From assembly GCA_902524865.1 (NCBI GenBank), contig CABZEV010000003.1, positions 1 through 48,864 on the forward strand: a DNA stretch of 48,864 nt. Reading direction: 5' to 3'. The translations under genes were made by a program, and so were the position numbers. The notes under the pieces are model-generated. The model made no database searches, was not told where the DNA came from, and saw only the letters and a list, made by a program, of their open reading frames with translations. The DNA comes from an uncultured Pelagibacteraceae bacterium (GTDB taxonomy: Bacteria; Pseudomonadota; Alphaproteobacteria; Pelagibacterales; Pelagibacteraceae). Shown here piece after piece: positions 1 through 8,718 of this stretch (its first letter is position 1; every line of letters begins with the position of its first letter).

Positions 1-465
1 ACTCAAAAAAAAGTTGATGAATGGTTAGAAATCGTTGGCTTAAAAGGTTTTGGTAATACCCCAACCTATCAACTTTCTGGTGGTATGCAGCAAAGAGTTG
101 CTCTTGCAAGATGTTTGATTAATGATCCCGATCTAATTTTAATGGATGAACCTTTGGGAGCCCTCGATGCTTTAACAAGAGAAAAAATGCAATCTCTAGT
201 TTTAAAAATTTGGAAAGAGACAGGGAAAACAATTATTTTAATTACCCACTCAGTTGAAGAGGCTCTGTTACTTGGTGAGAGATTATATGTTATGGCACCT
301 CGACCTGGGAGAATTCATAAAGAATACAATCTCCCATTTGCTTCAATGGGACTGAAAGAGGATCTAAGAGAGATTAAAAAGAACAAAGATTTTTCTACAA
401 AACGTGAAGAAATATTAGAAATGATTTGGAATATGGAAGAGGAAATTATGGGGAAAGATAATTAA
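1..465 (+). CDS. Nitrate/sulfonate/taurine-type ABC transporter ATP-binding protein (5' partial)
   Basis: ATPase subunit of an ABC importer of the TauB/SsuB/NrtD group. The frame is open from base 1, so the N-terminus, including Walker A, lies outside the window. Visible are the signature LSGGMQQRVALAR, Walker B LILMDEPLGALD and the switch histidine in ITHSVEEA. The C-terminal region (VMAPRPGRI) is typical of this subfamily. The stop is directly followed by the permease ATG at 466 with no spacer, so the two are co-translated. The HpsN-like and Ldh2-like genes downstream suggest a sulfonate substrate, but that is inference from context; family membership itself is clear from the motifs. Confidence 0.93.
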   Translation, partial: TQKKVDEWLEIVGLKGFGNTPTYQLSGGMQQRVALARCLINDPDLILMDEPLGALDALTREKMQSLVLKIWKETGKTIILITHSVEEALLLGERLYVMAPRPGRIHKEYNLPFASMGLKEDLREIKKNKDFSTKREEILEMIWNMEEEIMGKDN

Positions 466-2391
466 ATGTTGACTCAAATCGTCACCTTTTTAATTTTTTT
501 TGCAGTTATTGGCTGTATTCTCTATGGAAGAAGATTAATCAAAACTGAAAAGGTTGACGCTGTTTTTGGAAATCCTGAAAGAGCAAGAGGTGGTACTCAT
601 TGGATTATAGTCGGAAGTAGCTTTCTATTATTGGTATGGCTTTACTATTCTTGGGATATTGCCAAAGGTTTTTACCCAAAATCAGCTAATGAACTTTGCC
701 AAGTAGCAAAAGTTAACGACTCTTTATTAGGTTTAAAATATCAATTTCCAATAGAGGAACGAGAATTCAAAAGTACTGCTCAAATTAAAAAAGAAAATAA
801 AAATCTTAAAGCAACCTTAAATGAAATCAAATTTTCTGAAGATCTAAACTTGCAACAAAAAACTGAGCTTACTGAGTTTATCAACAAAACTATTCAACTA
901 ATTCCTTTATTAACTAATGAAGATTTAATTGAAAATGAAACGAAATTTAAAATAAATGACATCACTGGTAAAATTAACTTATTAACTGAAAATTTTAGAA
1001 AACCTGAATATCCTTTTGAAACAGAACAAGAAGCCAATGAAAGACTTAAAGCAATAAGTGAGCAAGGAGACTGGGGAATTATAAAAGTTCAATCTGGAAC
1101 AGGGTCTATAGAAAATACTATCGAGGTACCTTTAGTGCCTGAGACTAAAAGAGGTTTAAAATTTGATGCCGCTGCTAAAGAATTACAAATTATTAGTGAT
1201 GAATTCTTTAAGTTAAGAAATCATAATCCACAATTTAAAGATAAAATAAAAAAGCTCAAAGATGAGATCAAAGCTTATCGAAAAAATTTAGACGATACTC
1301 AAGAAATAGCTTCAACTTATGCTAAAGATATTGTTAAAATTGCACGACGAATAGAATTTGCAAGTATATATCCACCCAATGCATTAAATGAAATGCAAAA
1401 TGCAATTATCAATTTTGATGTTGCCCAAAAAGAAGCTCAAGGTGGATTGAGATTTATAGATATATTTTTATTCCCAGCAGGAACAATTGTTGCAAGTGGA
1501 CCAAGCTGTTCGGAACAAGGATCTGGTAGATGGCTACCTAAACCCTCAGATACATTTGATAAGTTCATGCTTATGCTTAAACCGAGTGTGGGTTATAAAG
1601 AAATTCCTCTTCTATGGATAGAACTGGTTGACGTTAGTAAAATGATTGGTTTTATTTTACCAGATTGGATTGCTGATATTCTACCTGGTGAATACCCAGT
1701 TCACACTCAAGATGGAATTGTTAAACAAAATTTTAAAGGCCAAGTTTTTAAATTAGTTACAGGAGACTTTAATTTAATTAAAGTACCAGTACCTTATGGT
1801 CATATTTGGGATTCTTTTTTAAGAGTATTTTTAGGATTAGTGTTTGGAATATTAATTGGTGTGCCGCTTGGATTATTTATGGGACTAAATAGATTTGCCA
1901 AAGGTTTTTTTGATCCATTAATTGAGCTTTATAGACCTGTTCCCCCTCTGGCTTGGGCTCCTTTAATTATTTCAGTTTTAGGAATTGATAATACTGGAAA
2001 AGTTTTCTTATTATTTATGGTCTCATTATCAATTATGATTATTTCTGCAAGAGCTGGTGCCTCTGGCACACAGTTATCAAAAATTCACGCAGCTCACTCA
2101 CTTGGTGCATCCAAAAAACAAATTTTAAGATATGTAATTTTTCCAAATTCTTTACCAGAAATACTTACAGGGATAAGAGTTGCAGTAGGAATGTGTTGGG
2201 GAACTTTGGTTGCAGCTGAGTTTTTAGCTGGAACTACCGGCATAGGATTTGTTGAAAATGTTGCTAAAAAATATTTCCAATACGAAGTTATTTGGATCAC
2301 TATATTTATCATGGGAATGCTAGGTTTACTATTTGATGTCACTTTGAGAAAAATAATAGATAAAACAATTCCATGGCGTGGAAAAGGCTAA
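466..2391 (+). CDS. ABC transporter permease with a very large N-terminal extracytoplasmic insertion
   Basis: Integral membrane subunit paired with the ATPase ending at 465. The last ~200 residues are an ordinary TauC/SsuC-type permease with the EAA loop (AAHSLGASKKQILRYVIFP) that docks on the ATPase. The protein is 641 aa, whereas TauC-type permeases are usually about 250-280 aa. The extra part holds two N-terminal hydrophobic segments (about residues 3-22 and 48-63), then roughly 350 polar, Lys/Glu-rich residues with coiled-coil-like stretches, before the permease helices begin near residue 445. The insertion probably faces the periplasm and may help capture substrate. It overlaps the next gene by 14 nt if that gene uses its GTG start. 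Confidence 0.88.
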   Translation: MLTQIVTFLIFFAVIGCILYGRRLIKTEKVDAVFGNPERARGGTHWIIVGSSFLLLVWLYYSWDIAKGFYPKSANELCQVAKVNDSLLGLKYQFPIEEREFKSTAQIKKENKNLKATLNEIKFSEDLNLQQKTELTEFINKTIQLIPLLTNEDLIENETKFKINDITGKINLLTENFRKPEYPFETEQEANERLKAISEQGDWGIIKVQSGTGSIENTIEVPLVPETKRGLKFDAAAKELQIISDEFFKLRNHNPQFKDKIKKLKDEIKAYRKNLDDTQEIASTYAKDIVKIARRIEFASIYPPNALNEMQNAIINFDVAQKEAQGGLRFIDIFLFPAGTIVASGPSCSEQGSGRWLPKPSDTFDKFMLMLKPSVGYKEIPLLWIELVDVSKMIGFILPDWIADILPGEYPVHTQDGIVKQNFKGQVFKLVTGDFNLIKVPVPYGHIWDSFLRVFLGLVFGILIGVPLGLFMGLNRFAKGFFDPLIELYRPVPPLAWAPLIISVLGIDNTGKVFLLFMVSLSIMIISARAGASGTQLSKIHAAHSLGASKKQILRYVIFPNSLPEILTGIRVAVGMCWGTLVAAEFLAGTTGIGFVENVAKKYFQYEVIWITIFIMGMLGLLFDVTLRKIIDKTIPWRGKG

Positions 2392-3397
2392 TTTGAAAAC
2401 AGAAAATCTTAAAAAAGAAGTTATCAAAATTTTTAAAAATCATGGATTAAGTAATCCTCATGCTGTTATTTCAGCAAATGCTTTAATTAATGCTGAGTTA
2501 GTTGGTGCTTATGGTCATGGTCTTTCTAGATTAAGAATGTATTGTGAAAGAATATATAAAAAAGTTATCAATCCAAAACCTAGAATAAGAGTAAAAAAGA
2601 TATCTCAATCGATTGCTCATATCGATGCTGATAATAGTATTGGCTTCGTTGCAGCAGATCTCGCGATTAAAAAAGCAATCGAATGCGCAAAAAAAACAGG
2701 TATCGGTTTAGTGGCAGTGAAAAATAGTGGTCACTATGGGCTATCTGGTTACTACGCTGAACAGGCAGTCAAAAAAAATTTAATCACAATGATTTATACT
2801 AATGCTCCACCTGCGATCGCTCCTTATGGCGCTAAAAAAAGTTTGTTTGGAACAAATCCTATATGTTTCGGCTCTCCAACTGGAGCAAGGGTACCTTTTA
2901 TATTGGATACAGCTATTGCAAAAATTAATAGAGGCAAAATTAGATTTGCAGCTAGAAATAACCAAAAAATACCAAAAGGTGTTGCATTAGATAAATTTGG
3001 CAAACCAACTACAGATGCAAAAAAAGCTCTTTACGGAGTTCAATTACCTATTGCAGGTTTTAGAGGTTCAGGTTTAGCATGGATGGTAGATATTCTAAGT
3101 GGTGTTTTAACCGGTGGAAATCATGCAGGTAAAGTTAAGGATCCTTTTGATGATTTTTCAGGTCCACAAAATATTGGACATTTGTTTATCACATTTAAAA
3201 CAAACTTATTTGTCAAAAACTATACCTCAAGAATTAATAATAATATTAAAACAATTAAAAGATTGCCTAAAATTAAAGGTGTAAAAGAAATAATGTATCC
3301 TGGTCAAAATAAAGATAAAAGGTTTAGAATGAATTTTAAAAAAGAAATTAAATTGTCAAAAATTATAAAAAAAGACTTAGTAGATTTAAAAAATTAG
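2378..3397 (+). CDS. Ldh2/MDH2-family NAD(P)-dependent dehydrogenase (candidate sulfolactate dehydrogenase)
   Basis: Oxidoreductase of the type-2 malate/L-lactate dehydrogenase family, which includes ComC/SlcC sulfolactate dehydrogenases, ureidoglycolate dehydrogenase and MDH2. The family signature is clear: NSGHYGLSGYY with the catalytic His, FGTNPICFGSP for the cofactor, DTAIAKINRGKI and the GFRGSGLAWMVDIL helix. At 339 aa it is full length. The start used is GTG at 2378 inside the permease gene; TTG at 2393 is an alternative. Beside an HpsN-like dehydrogenase, oxidation of sulfolactate to sulfopyruvate is the attractive role, but the sequence does not prove the substrate. Confidence 0.85.
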   Translation: MEKANLKTENLKKEVIKIFKNHGLSNPHAVISANALINAELVGAYGHGLSRLRMYCERIYKKVINPKPRIRVKKISQSIAHIDADNSIGFVAADLAIKKAIECAKKTGIGLVAVKNSGHYGLSGYYAEQAVKKNLITMIYTNAPPAIAPYGAKKSLFGTNPICFGSPTGARVPFILDTAIAKINRGKIRFAARNNQKIPKGVALDKFGKPTTDAKKALYGVQLPIAGFRGSGLAWMVDILSGVLTGGNHAGKVKDPFDDFSGPQNIGHLFITFKTNLFVKNYTSRINNNIKTIKRLPKIKGVKEIMYPGQNKDKRFRMNFKKEIKLSKIIKKDLVDLKN

Positions 3398-3399
3398 AC

Positions 3400-4311
3400 A
3401 TGCTTTCCAACAAAGAAATTATTTGTCCTGATAACTTACTTAATGTTGCTCTTAAAAAGAAAGGTATTAAAGCAGGGATTGTTAATGCTGGAAAACCTCT
3501 TCCTATGCAGTCAGTACAAGATGCTGTTAAAGAAAATTTAATTGAACCAATTTTTATTGGTGATGAAAAAAAAATTAATGAATGTGCACAGGATCTGAAA
3601 TGGAATATCTCAAATTATGAGATAATTCATGAGCCTGATGAAAATAATACAGCGACCATTGCTGCAAAACTGGCAAGCGAACAAAAGATCAAAATTATTG
3701 TTAAAGGCCATATTCATACTGACGTTTTAATGAAAGAAGTTTTGAAAAGAGAATATAATTTACTTGGAAAAACGAGATTAAGCCATATTTGGCATATGAC
3801 CTTAGGAAAAGAAGATAAACCCTTAATAATTACTGATGGAGCATTGAATGTTTTACCTAATGTAAAAACAAAATTACATATTCTTAAAAATGTTATTAAT
3901 TTTTCCAATAGAATTGGTATTGAAAGACCCAAGGTAGCAATATTATCTGCTACTGAAGAAGTTTTAGATAGCGTGCCAAGTTCTAAAGAAGCTGAAGAAT
4001 TAACTAACTTAGCCAAAAAAGAAAATTTAAATGCTGATGTTTTCGGTCCATTGGCATTTGATAATAGTATCTCAAAAAAATCTGCTGCAATCAAAGGAAT
4101 ACAAAATAGTGTAGCTGGTACGGCGGATGTATTACTAGTCCCAAGTGTTGAGACCGGGAATGGGTTAGTAAAAATGCTTATATATTTTTGTGGAGCGTGT
4201 GCAGCAGGTGTGGTTGTTGGAGGTAAAGTTCCAGTGGTAATAACCAGTCGTTCTGACGAAGCTCCTGCAAGATTGGCATCCATTGCTGCAGCTGTTGTTG
4301 CTTTAGATTAA
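3400..4311 (+). CDS. Phosphate acetyl/butyryltransferase family protein (Pta/Ptb)
   Basis: Acyl-phosphate/CoA transferase of the PTA_PTB family, moving an acyl group between CoA and phosphate. Its 303 aa match the single-domain Ptb/Pta form without the DRTGG extension of E. coli Pta. The C-terminal hallmark is present: TADVLLVPSVETGNGLVKML followed by GKVPVVITSRSDEAPARL. It starts two bases after the preceding stop. In sulfonate degraders, Pta converts the acetyl phosphate released by Xsc into acetyl-CoA, so it fits here. No Xsc or ComDE is in this window; they could lie upstream of base 1. Confidence 0.88.
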   Translation: MLSNKEIICPDNLLNVALKKKGIKAGIVNAGKPLPMQSVQDAVKENLIEPIFIGDEKKINECAQDLKWNISNYEIIHEPDENNTATIAAKLASEQKIKIIVKGHIHTDVLMKEVLKREYNLLGKTRLSHIWHMTLGKEDKPLIITDGALNVLPNVKTKLHILKNVINFSNRIGIERPKVAILSATEEVLDSVPSSKEAEELTNLAKKENLNADVFGPLAFDNSISKKSAAIKGIQNSVAGTADVLLVPSVETGNGLVKMLIYFCGACAAGVVVGGKVPVVITSRSDEAPARLASIAAAVVALD

Positions 4312-4363
4312 TTGTTTCGTTGAAAAAAATCTATAATGCTTTAAACGTACTATCTAAAATATT

Positions 4364-5650
4364 ATGGCTATTAAATACCTAAAAAAATCACCAAAAACCC
4401 CCTCCACTGACGATAGTAAGACAAATGAAATTGTTAAAGGGTTATTAAAAGAAATAGAAATTTCAAAAGAAGAAGCTTGCATTAATCTAACAAAAAAATT
4501 TGATAAGTATGATGGTGAAATAGTCATTTCAAAAGAAAGAATTGAGCAGATAGATAAAGAATTAGATCAAAAAACGAAGGACGATATTCAATTTTCTCAT
4601 GAAAGAGTAAAAAAATTTGCTGAAGCCCAATTAAAAAATTATGGCCAAGATTTTGAGGTTGAACTATCACCAGGTCTTTATGCAGGTCAAAAATTAATTC
4701 CTGTAAATACAGCTGGTTGTTATATACCAGGTGGAAGATATGCCCATATAGCCTCAGCTGTGATGAGTGTTACAACTGCTAAAGTTGCAGGAGTAAAAAA
4801 TATTATTGCTTGCAGTCCACCCAAGGATGGTGAGGGTGCACATCCAGCAATTATTTATACAGCTAATTTGTGTGGTGCAGACGTAATTTTAAATTTAGGG
4901 GGTGTTCCAGGAATTGCTGCAATGACAAATGGTTTATTTAAAAATCCGCCAGCGGATATTTTAGTAGGCCCAGGAAATCAATATGTAGCAGAAGCTAAAA
5001 GAATTTTATTTGGTAAAGTCGGTATTGATTTATTCGCAGGACCAACTGAAATAGCTGTGATAGCTGACAACGAGGCTGATGCAGAGATGGTAGCAGTAGA
5101 TTTAGTAGGACAAGCAGAGCATGGATATAATTCTCCCGCTTGGTTATACACGACGAGTAAAAGAGTAGCTGATGAAGTCATGAAAAGAGTTCCAGAATTA
5201 ATTGCTGAATTACCAGAATTACCTAGAAAAAGTGCTGAAGCTGCTTGGAGAGATTATGGTGAAGTAATATTATGTGATACAGACGAGGAGATGGCAAGCA
5301 TTAGTGATGAATACGCTCCTGAACATTTAGAAGTTCAAACAAAAAATTTAGATTGGTTTCATAAAAGATTAAAAAATTATGGATCATTATTTATTGGTGA
5401 AGAAACTACTGTTGCCTATGGAGACAAATGTTCTGGAACAAACCATATTTTACCAACAAAAGGAGCTGGACGTTACACTGGTGGATTATTTGTAGGTAAA
5501 TTTATTAAGACTTTGAGTTTTCAAAGAATGACTAAAGAGTCTACAAAATCTGTTGGCGCTGCATGTGCAAGAATTTCAAGATATGAGGGTATGGAGGCTC
5601 ATGCTAGGACTGGTGACGTAAGACTAAGAAAATACGGTTTTTCTAATTAA
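4364..5650 (+). CDS. hpsN: HisD-family dehydrogenase, probable sulfopropanediol 3-dehydrogenase (HpsN)
   Basis: Zn/NAD enzyme of the histidinol dehydrogenase superfamily, 428 aa. The HisD metal and catalytic residues are kept in GQAEHG, DEYAPEHLEV, GDKCSGTNHILPT and EGMEAHA. Its C-terminal style (KGAGRYTGGLFVGKFIKTL, then GDVRLRKYG) resembles my recollection of HpsN-type enzymes, which oxidise 2,3-dihydroxypropane-1-sulfonate to sulfolactate, rather than biosynthetic HisD, which usually has TARFSSGLSVYDF there. No his operon gene is adjacent; a sulfonate-type ABC transporter, Ldh2 and Pta genes are upstream. A TATAAT-like box lies at 4332-4337, so it may have its own promoter. Histidinol dehydrogenase remains the main alternative. 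Confidence 0.78.
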   Translation: MAIKYLKKSPKTPSTDDSKTNEIVKGLLKEIEISKEEACINLTKKFDKYDGEIVISKERIEQIDKELDQKTKDDIQFSHERVKKFAEAQLKNYGQDFEVELSPGLYAGQKLIPVNTAGCYIPGGRYAHIASAVMSVTTAKVAGVKNIIACSPPKDGEGAHPAIIYTANLCGADVILNLGGVPGIAAMTNGLFKNPPADILVGPGNQYVAEAKRILFGKVGIDLFAGPTEIAVIADNEADAEMVAVDLVGQAEHGYNSPAWLYTTSKRVADEVMKRVPELIAELPELPRKSAEAAWRDYGEVILCDTDEEMASISDEYAPEHLEVQTKNLDWFHKRLKNYGSLFIGEETTVAYGDKCSGTNHILPTKGAGRYTGGLFVGKFIKTLSFQRMTKESTKSVGAACARISRYEGMEAHARTGDVRLRKYGFSN

Positions 5651-5726
5651 TTTTCCATTTTAAAAATTAAACATAATCCAATAGAGTAAAATTTATTACC
5701 CATATTAAGTTGCTATCAAAATTAAG

Positions 5727-6416
5727 TTAATTCAAAATCTCTTGAGCGTTTTTTTTTTCAGCCTTTTTTTCTTTAGCTTTATTTTTTTTGTAGGCTAGTT
5801 TAGATTTCTTAAGATTTATTAAGTCAGCAAACTTGTGATTAACATCTCTATGACCTGCTTCGTCGTCTCTTATCACTTTTACAACATCTTTAAGAGTAGC
5901 ATGAAGTGGTAAATTCCAATAATTAATAGCAATTAAAGGTGCAGGTTGATCTGGGATAGTACCTGCATTAAGTTCATTTAAATATTCTGTATAACTTATT
6001 ACTGCCTCTTCCTCAAAATAACCTACAATTCTATGCGCAGTTCTTTGAGACACTAAATATATGATTGCGTAAGTTATAATAAATATGAATTGAGCAACCA
6101 TTATTATAAATCTTTCTAGAGCAGTTGGTTTAGCAATGTGGATGAAAGTCATTAAGTGCATTCTCTCATTTTCAGCCTCATCCAATAGGGTTTTAATCCA
6201 CCCTTTATCATCTTCAATTCTTCTGAGTGATTTTAAATGTATAAGCATACCAGCAACCATACCTGGTACAGCAGCCACAGTTTCAAGAACAACCGCTCTA
6301 TGGCCGTATCTTTTTTTAAAAAAAGTATCAGCCAAAAATCTCAAAAACTTTGTGAATGACAAAGCGACCTTATCACTAAAATTTTTAGGTTCGAAATGCT
6401 TATTTAAATCGTTCAT
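5727..6416 (-). CDS. aox: Alternative (ubiquinol) oxidase
   Basis: Di-iron, cyanide-insensitive terminal oxidase that takes electrons from ubiquinol to O2 without pumping protons. All four helix motifs are visible: [33 protein letters not shown] and [12 protein letters not shown], supplying the Glu and His iron ligands. The 229 aa length suits bacterial AOX. A central hydrophobic stretch ([21 protein letters not shown]) is the membrane-association region. The C-terminal ~30 residues are Lys/Ala/Glu-rich. It converges with hpsN and has no obvious operon partner, so it may be separately controlled. Confidence 0.96.
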   Translation of the reverse strand: MNDLNKHFEPKNFSDKVALSFTKFLRFLADTFFKKRYGHRAVVLETVAAVPGMVAGMLIHLKSLRRIEDDKGWIKTLLDEAENERMHLMTFIHIAKPTALERFIIMVAQFIFIITYAIIYLVSQRTAHRIVGYFEEEAVISYTEYLNELNAGTIPDQPAPLIAINYWNLPLHATLKDVVKVIRDDEAGHRDVNHKFADLINLKKSKLAYKKNKAKEKKAEKKNAQEILN

Positions 6417-6493
6417 ATATAATTTATCTAAACATTGTAAAAAAAATTACTATGTGCCAAATTTGTCAAGGTAAATTTAAAATCTCAATAAAA

Positions 6494-7120
6494 TTAGAGA
6501 TTTTGTTTATAAAATTCAAATATATCTCTAGAAATATAAAGTGTTATTAAAAACATAAACAAAATAATGAAAATATTTATATATTTCCAAATTTTTCTAT
6601 CGTTTAAATACCTAGAAAAATATTGAGATAAATATCCAATTGAAAAAAAAAATAAAAAAGATGCTGTAGCTGCTCCAATTCCAAAAAAATATTTCTCAAG
6701 AATTAAAAAACTCTTAGAAAAATTACCTAAGAAAAATACAGTATCTGAATAAACGTGTGCATTTAAAAAAGTAAAACCTAGTGTTTTAAATATAACATTT
6801 TTTTTTTCAATAAAGTTAAAATTTTGATCTATCGTTACTTGAGTATGAAAAGATTTTATTTTTGAATAAATAAAATTAATTAAGAAAATTACTAATAAAA
6901 TATTAAATACTAATTCAATTGTTGGAGTAAAATATTGAGTAAAATAATGAAAGAGAAATATTCCTAAAAATATTAAAATAAAATCAGATATAGAACAAAT
7001 TAAACAAACCAAAAATACGTGTTGTTTTTTTAAACCTTGTTCTATGACAAAAATATTTTGAACGCCAATTGCTAATATTAAGCTTAACCCAGTTAAAAAA
7101 CCTAATAAAGCAAATTCCAT
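6494..7120 (-). CDS. LysE/ArgO-family amino-acid exporter
   Basis: Inner-membrane exporter of the LysE superfamily (LysE/ArgO/YggA branch), expected to export basic amino acids or analogues. The N-terminus GFLTGLSLILAIGVQNIFVIEQGL carries the diagnostic GxQNxFVIxQGL motif. The 208 aa contain about five to six hydrophobic helices, and the second half keeps the LNAHVYSD segment corresponding to the LNPH(V/A)xLDT motif. Codon and residue use (Phe, Ile, Lys) match the neighbours. It lies 56 bases after msrB on the same strand and could be co-transcribed. Substrate is not deducible. Confidence 0.88.
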   Translation of the reverse strand: MEFALLGFLTGLSLILAIGVQNIFVIEQGLKKQHVFLVCLICSISDFILIFLGIFLFHYFTQYFTPTIELVFNILLVIFLINFIYSKIKSFHTQVTIDQNFNFIEKKNVIFKTLGFTFLNAHVYSDTVFFLGNFSKSFLILEKYFFGIGAATASFLFFFSIGYLSQYFSRYLNDRKIWKYINIFIILFMFLITLYISRDIFEFYKQNL

Positions 7121-7175
7121 AAATTTCTTTTTAATTTCTTAAACTTACTTTAAATTTTAGAAAATAAAATTATTA

Positions 7176-7637
7176 TCAAGTTTCAGGAATAAACAATAGA
7201 CACAGCCCATTACTACAAAATCTTTTACCAGTTGAGCTTGGACCATCATCAAAAACATGCCCATGATGCACTCCACACTTAGCACAATGATATTCAATCC
7301 TTTTCATACCAAATGAATAGTCAACTTTTGTTTTAAAGGCTCCTGGTAAAGCTTCACTGAATGATGGCCAGCCTGTACCACTATCGAATTTGGCCTCTGA
7401 TGAAAATAATTTGTTTCCACAATTCGCACAATGATAAAAGCCTTTTCTTTTCTCTTGCAGTAATTCACTAGTAAATGGTCTTTCAGTGCCTTCATTAAAC
7501 ATAATTTCTTTTTGTTTACTGGTAAGGTTCTGATTGATTATTTTTTTGGTTTCTGAAAGAACAAATTTATATGGATATAAAATCCATGATAAACAGGATA
7601 CACCAATAATCTTTAATAGATTTCTTCTATTGCTCAT
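7176..7637 (-). CDS. msrB: Methionine-R-sulfoxide reductase MsrB, Tat-type exported
   Basis: Reduces methionine-R-sulfoxide. The MsrB core spans about residue 40 to the end: two CxxC zinc motifs (CANCG, CAKCG), FDSGTGWPSF, VDYSFGMKRIEYHC and the active-site RFCSNGLCL. The start MSNRRNLLKIIG followed by a hydrophobic segment resembles a twin-arginine signal (RRxLLK), so the enzyme is probably exported to protect periplasmic proteins. It could instead stay anchored by that helix. At 153 aa it is slightly longer than cytosolic MsrB because of this leader. Confidence 0.94.
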   Translation of the reverse strand: MSNRRNLLKIIGVSCLSWILYPYKFVLSETKKIINQNLTSKQKEIMFNEGTERPFTSELLQEKRKGFYHCANCGNKLFSSEAKFDSGTGWPSFSEALPGAFKTKVDYSFGMKRIEYHCAKCGVHHGHVFDDGPSSTGKRFCSNGLCLLFIPET

Positions 7638-7668
7638 TAAAACACGCCTGAAAATAATTTAATAAATA

Positions 7669-8079
7669 TTATTCAGAATTTGCAGTTAATGTTTTAATCT
7701 CTAAAATATTTTCGTTGGGATCTTTAACAAAGAAAGTTTCTTGCTCATACTTTGTCCCTTTAAATCTTAGATATGGCTCATCGTAATATTTTGCCCCTTT
7801 TTCTTTCAATCTATTTTTTAAAGTGTCAAAATCTTTTCTTGACAAATGAACACCGAAGTGAGGGACTGAAACATTACCCATGTCGACATCATGTCGCTCA
7901 CTATCTAATTTATGCTCACTTGCATGAAGTGTTAATTCATTTCCCCAAAAATCAACATCAGCCCACTCTTGAGCAGAATTATCTAGTCTGCAGCCTAATG
8001 TTTCACTGTAAAATTTTTTTGCTGTCTCTAAATCACCGCATGGTATTGCTAAATGAAAGCAGTTAGTGTTTTTATACAT
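7669..8079 (-). CDS. VOC/glyoxalase-superfamily protein
   Basis: A 136-aa vicinal-oxygen-chelate fold protein. It opens with NCFHLAIPCGDLETAKKFYSETLGC, the usual first beta-alpha-beta unit with a metal-ligand His, and ends with FFVKDPNENILEIKTL, carrying the C-terminal ligand Glu. A second His is in VPHFGVHLS. The likely activity is that of a metal-dependent dioxygenase, lyase or resistance-like enzyme, but the substrate cannot be told. The start ATG at 8079 is preceded by a strong AAGGAG site on the minus strand. It is divergent from cysE. Confidence 0.88.
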   Translation of the reverse strand: MYKNTNCFHLAIPCGDLETAKKFYSETLGCRLDNSAQEWADVDFWGNELTLHASEHKLDSERHDVDMGNVSVPHFGVHLSRKDFDTLKNRLKEKGAKYYDEPYLRFKGTKYEQETFFVKDPNENILEIKTLTANSE

Positions 8080-8151
8080 AATTTCTCCTTTAAATACTTA
8101 ACAAAACAACTATATAAGCATTAATTTTTTAAATCAAGTTGGCAAATATAA

Positions 8152-8718
8152 ATGAATGATTTTTTACAATCTATAATAGACAGAGACCCTGCGGCAAAAT
8201 CAAAAATAAGTTTAGTTCTCACGTATCCGGGTGTAAAAGCTATTTTTTTTCACAAAATTGCAAACTTTTTTGCAATAGCTAAATTAGATTTAGTTGCAAG
8301 AATCATATCTCAATTTTCAAGATTCTTTACTGGAATAGAAATTCATCCCAAAGCAAAAATTGGAAAAAATTTATTTATTGATCATGGTATGGGAGTTGTA
8401 ATTGGTGAAACTTCTGAAGTTGGAGATAACGTTACCATTTATCATAACGTTACATTAGGTGGTGTGGCACCAAGTATTAATTCTAATGATCAAAGAAACA
8501 CAAAAAGACATCCAACATTACAAGATAATGTTGTGGTTGGATCTGGAGCTCAGATTTTAGGACCAGTTGTTGTTGGCAGAAATTCTTTAATTGGTGCTAA
8601 CGCAGTTGTTACAAAAGATGTACCTGAAAAATCCATAATGATTGGAATTCCTGCAAAAAGAGTTGGTGATGCTACTAAAGGATTTAAACCTTATGCTGTA
8701 ACTGATAAAGAAGAGTAA
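8152..8718 (+). CDS. cysE: Serine O-acetyltransferase
   Basis: Makes O-acetylserine from serine and acetyl-CoA, the first step of cysteine synthesis. The 188 aa are the short CysE type, with a brief N-terminal alpha-helical region ([20 protein letters not shown]) followed by the left-handed beta-helix of hexapeptide repeats. [32 protein letters not shown] contains the catalytic DH and acetyl-CoA-binding turns. The stop overlaps the next start by one base (TAATG), coupling it to cysteine synthase and confirming the role. Confidence 0.95.
   Translation: MNDFLQSIIDRDPAAKSKISLVLTYPGVKAIFFHKIANFFAIAKLDLVARIISQFSRFFTGIEIHPKAKIGKNLFIDHGMGVVIGETSEVGDNVTIYHNVTLGGVAPSINSNDQRNTKRHPTLQDNVVVGSGAQILGPVVVGRNSLIGANAVVTKDVPEKSIMIGIPAKRVGDATKGFKPYAVTDKEE

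Noticed and set aside
4364-5650. Calling the HisD homolog simply histidinol dehydrogenase
   Set aside because: Context is a sulfonate-type block, and the TNHILPTKGAGRYTGGL...KTL segment looks HpsN-like; kept as the main alternative only.
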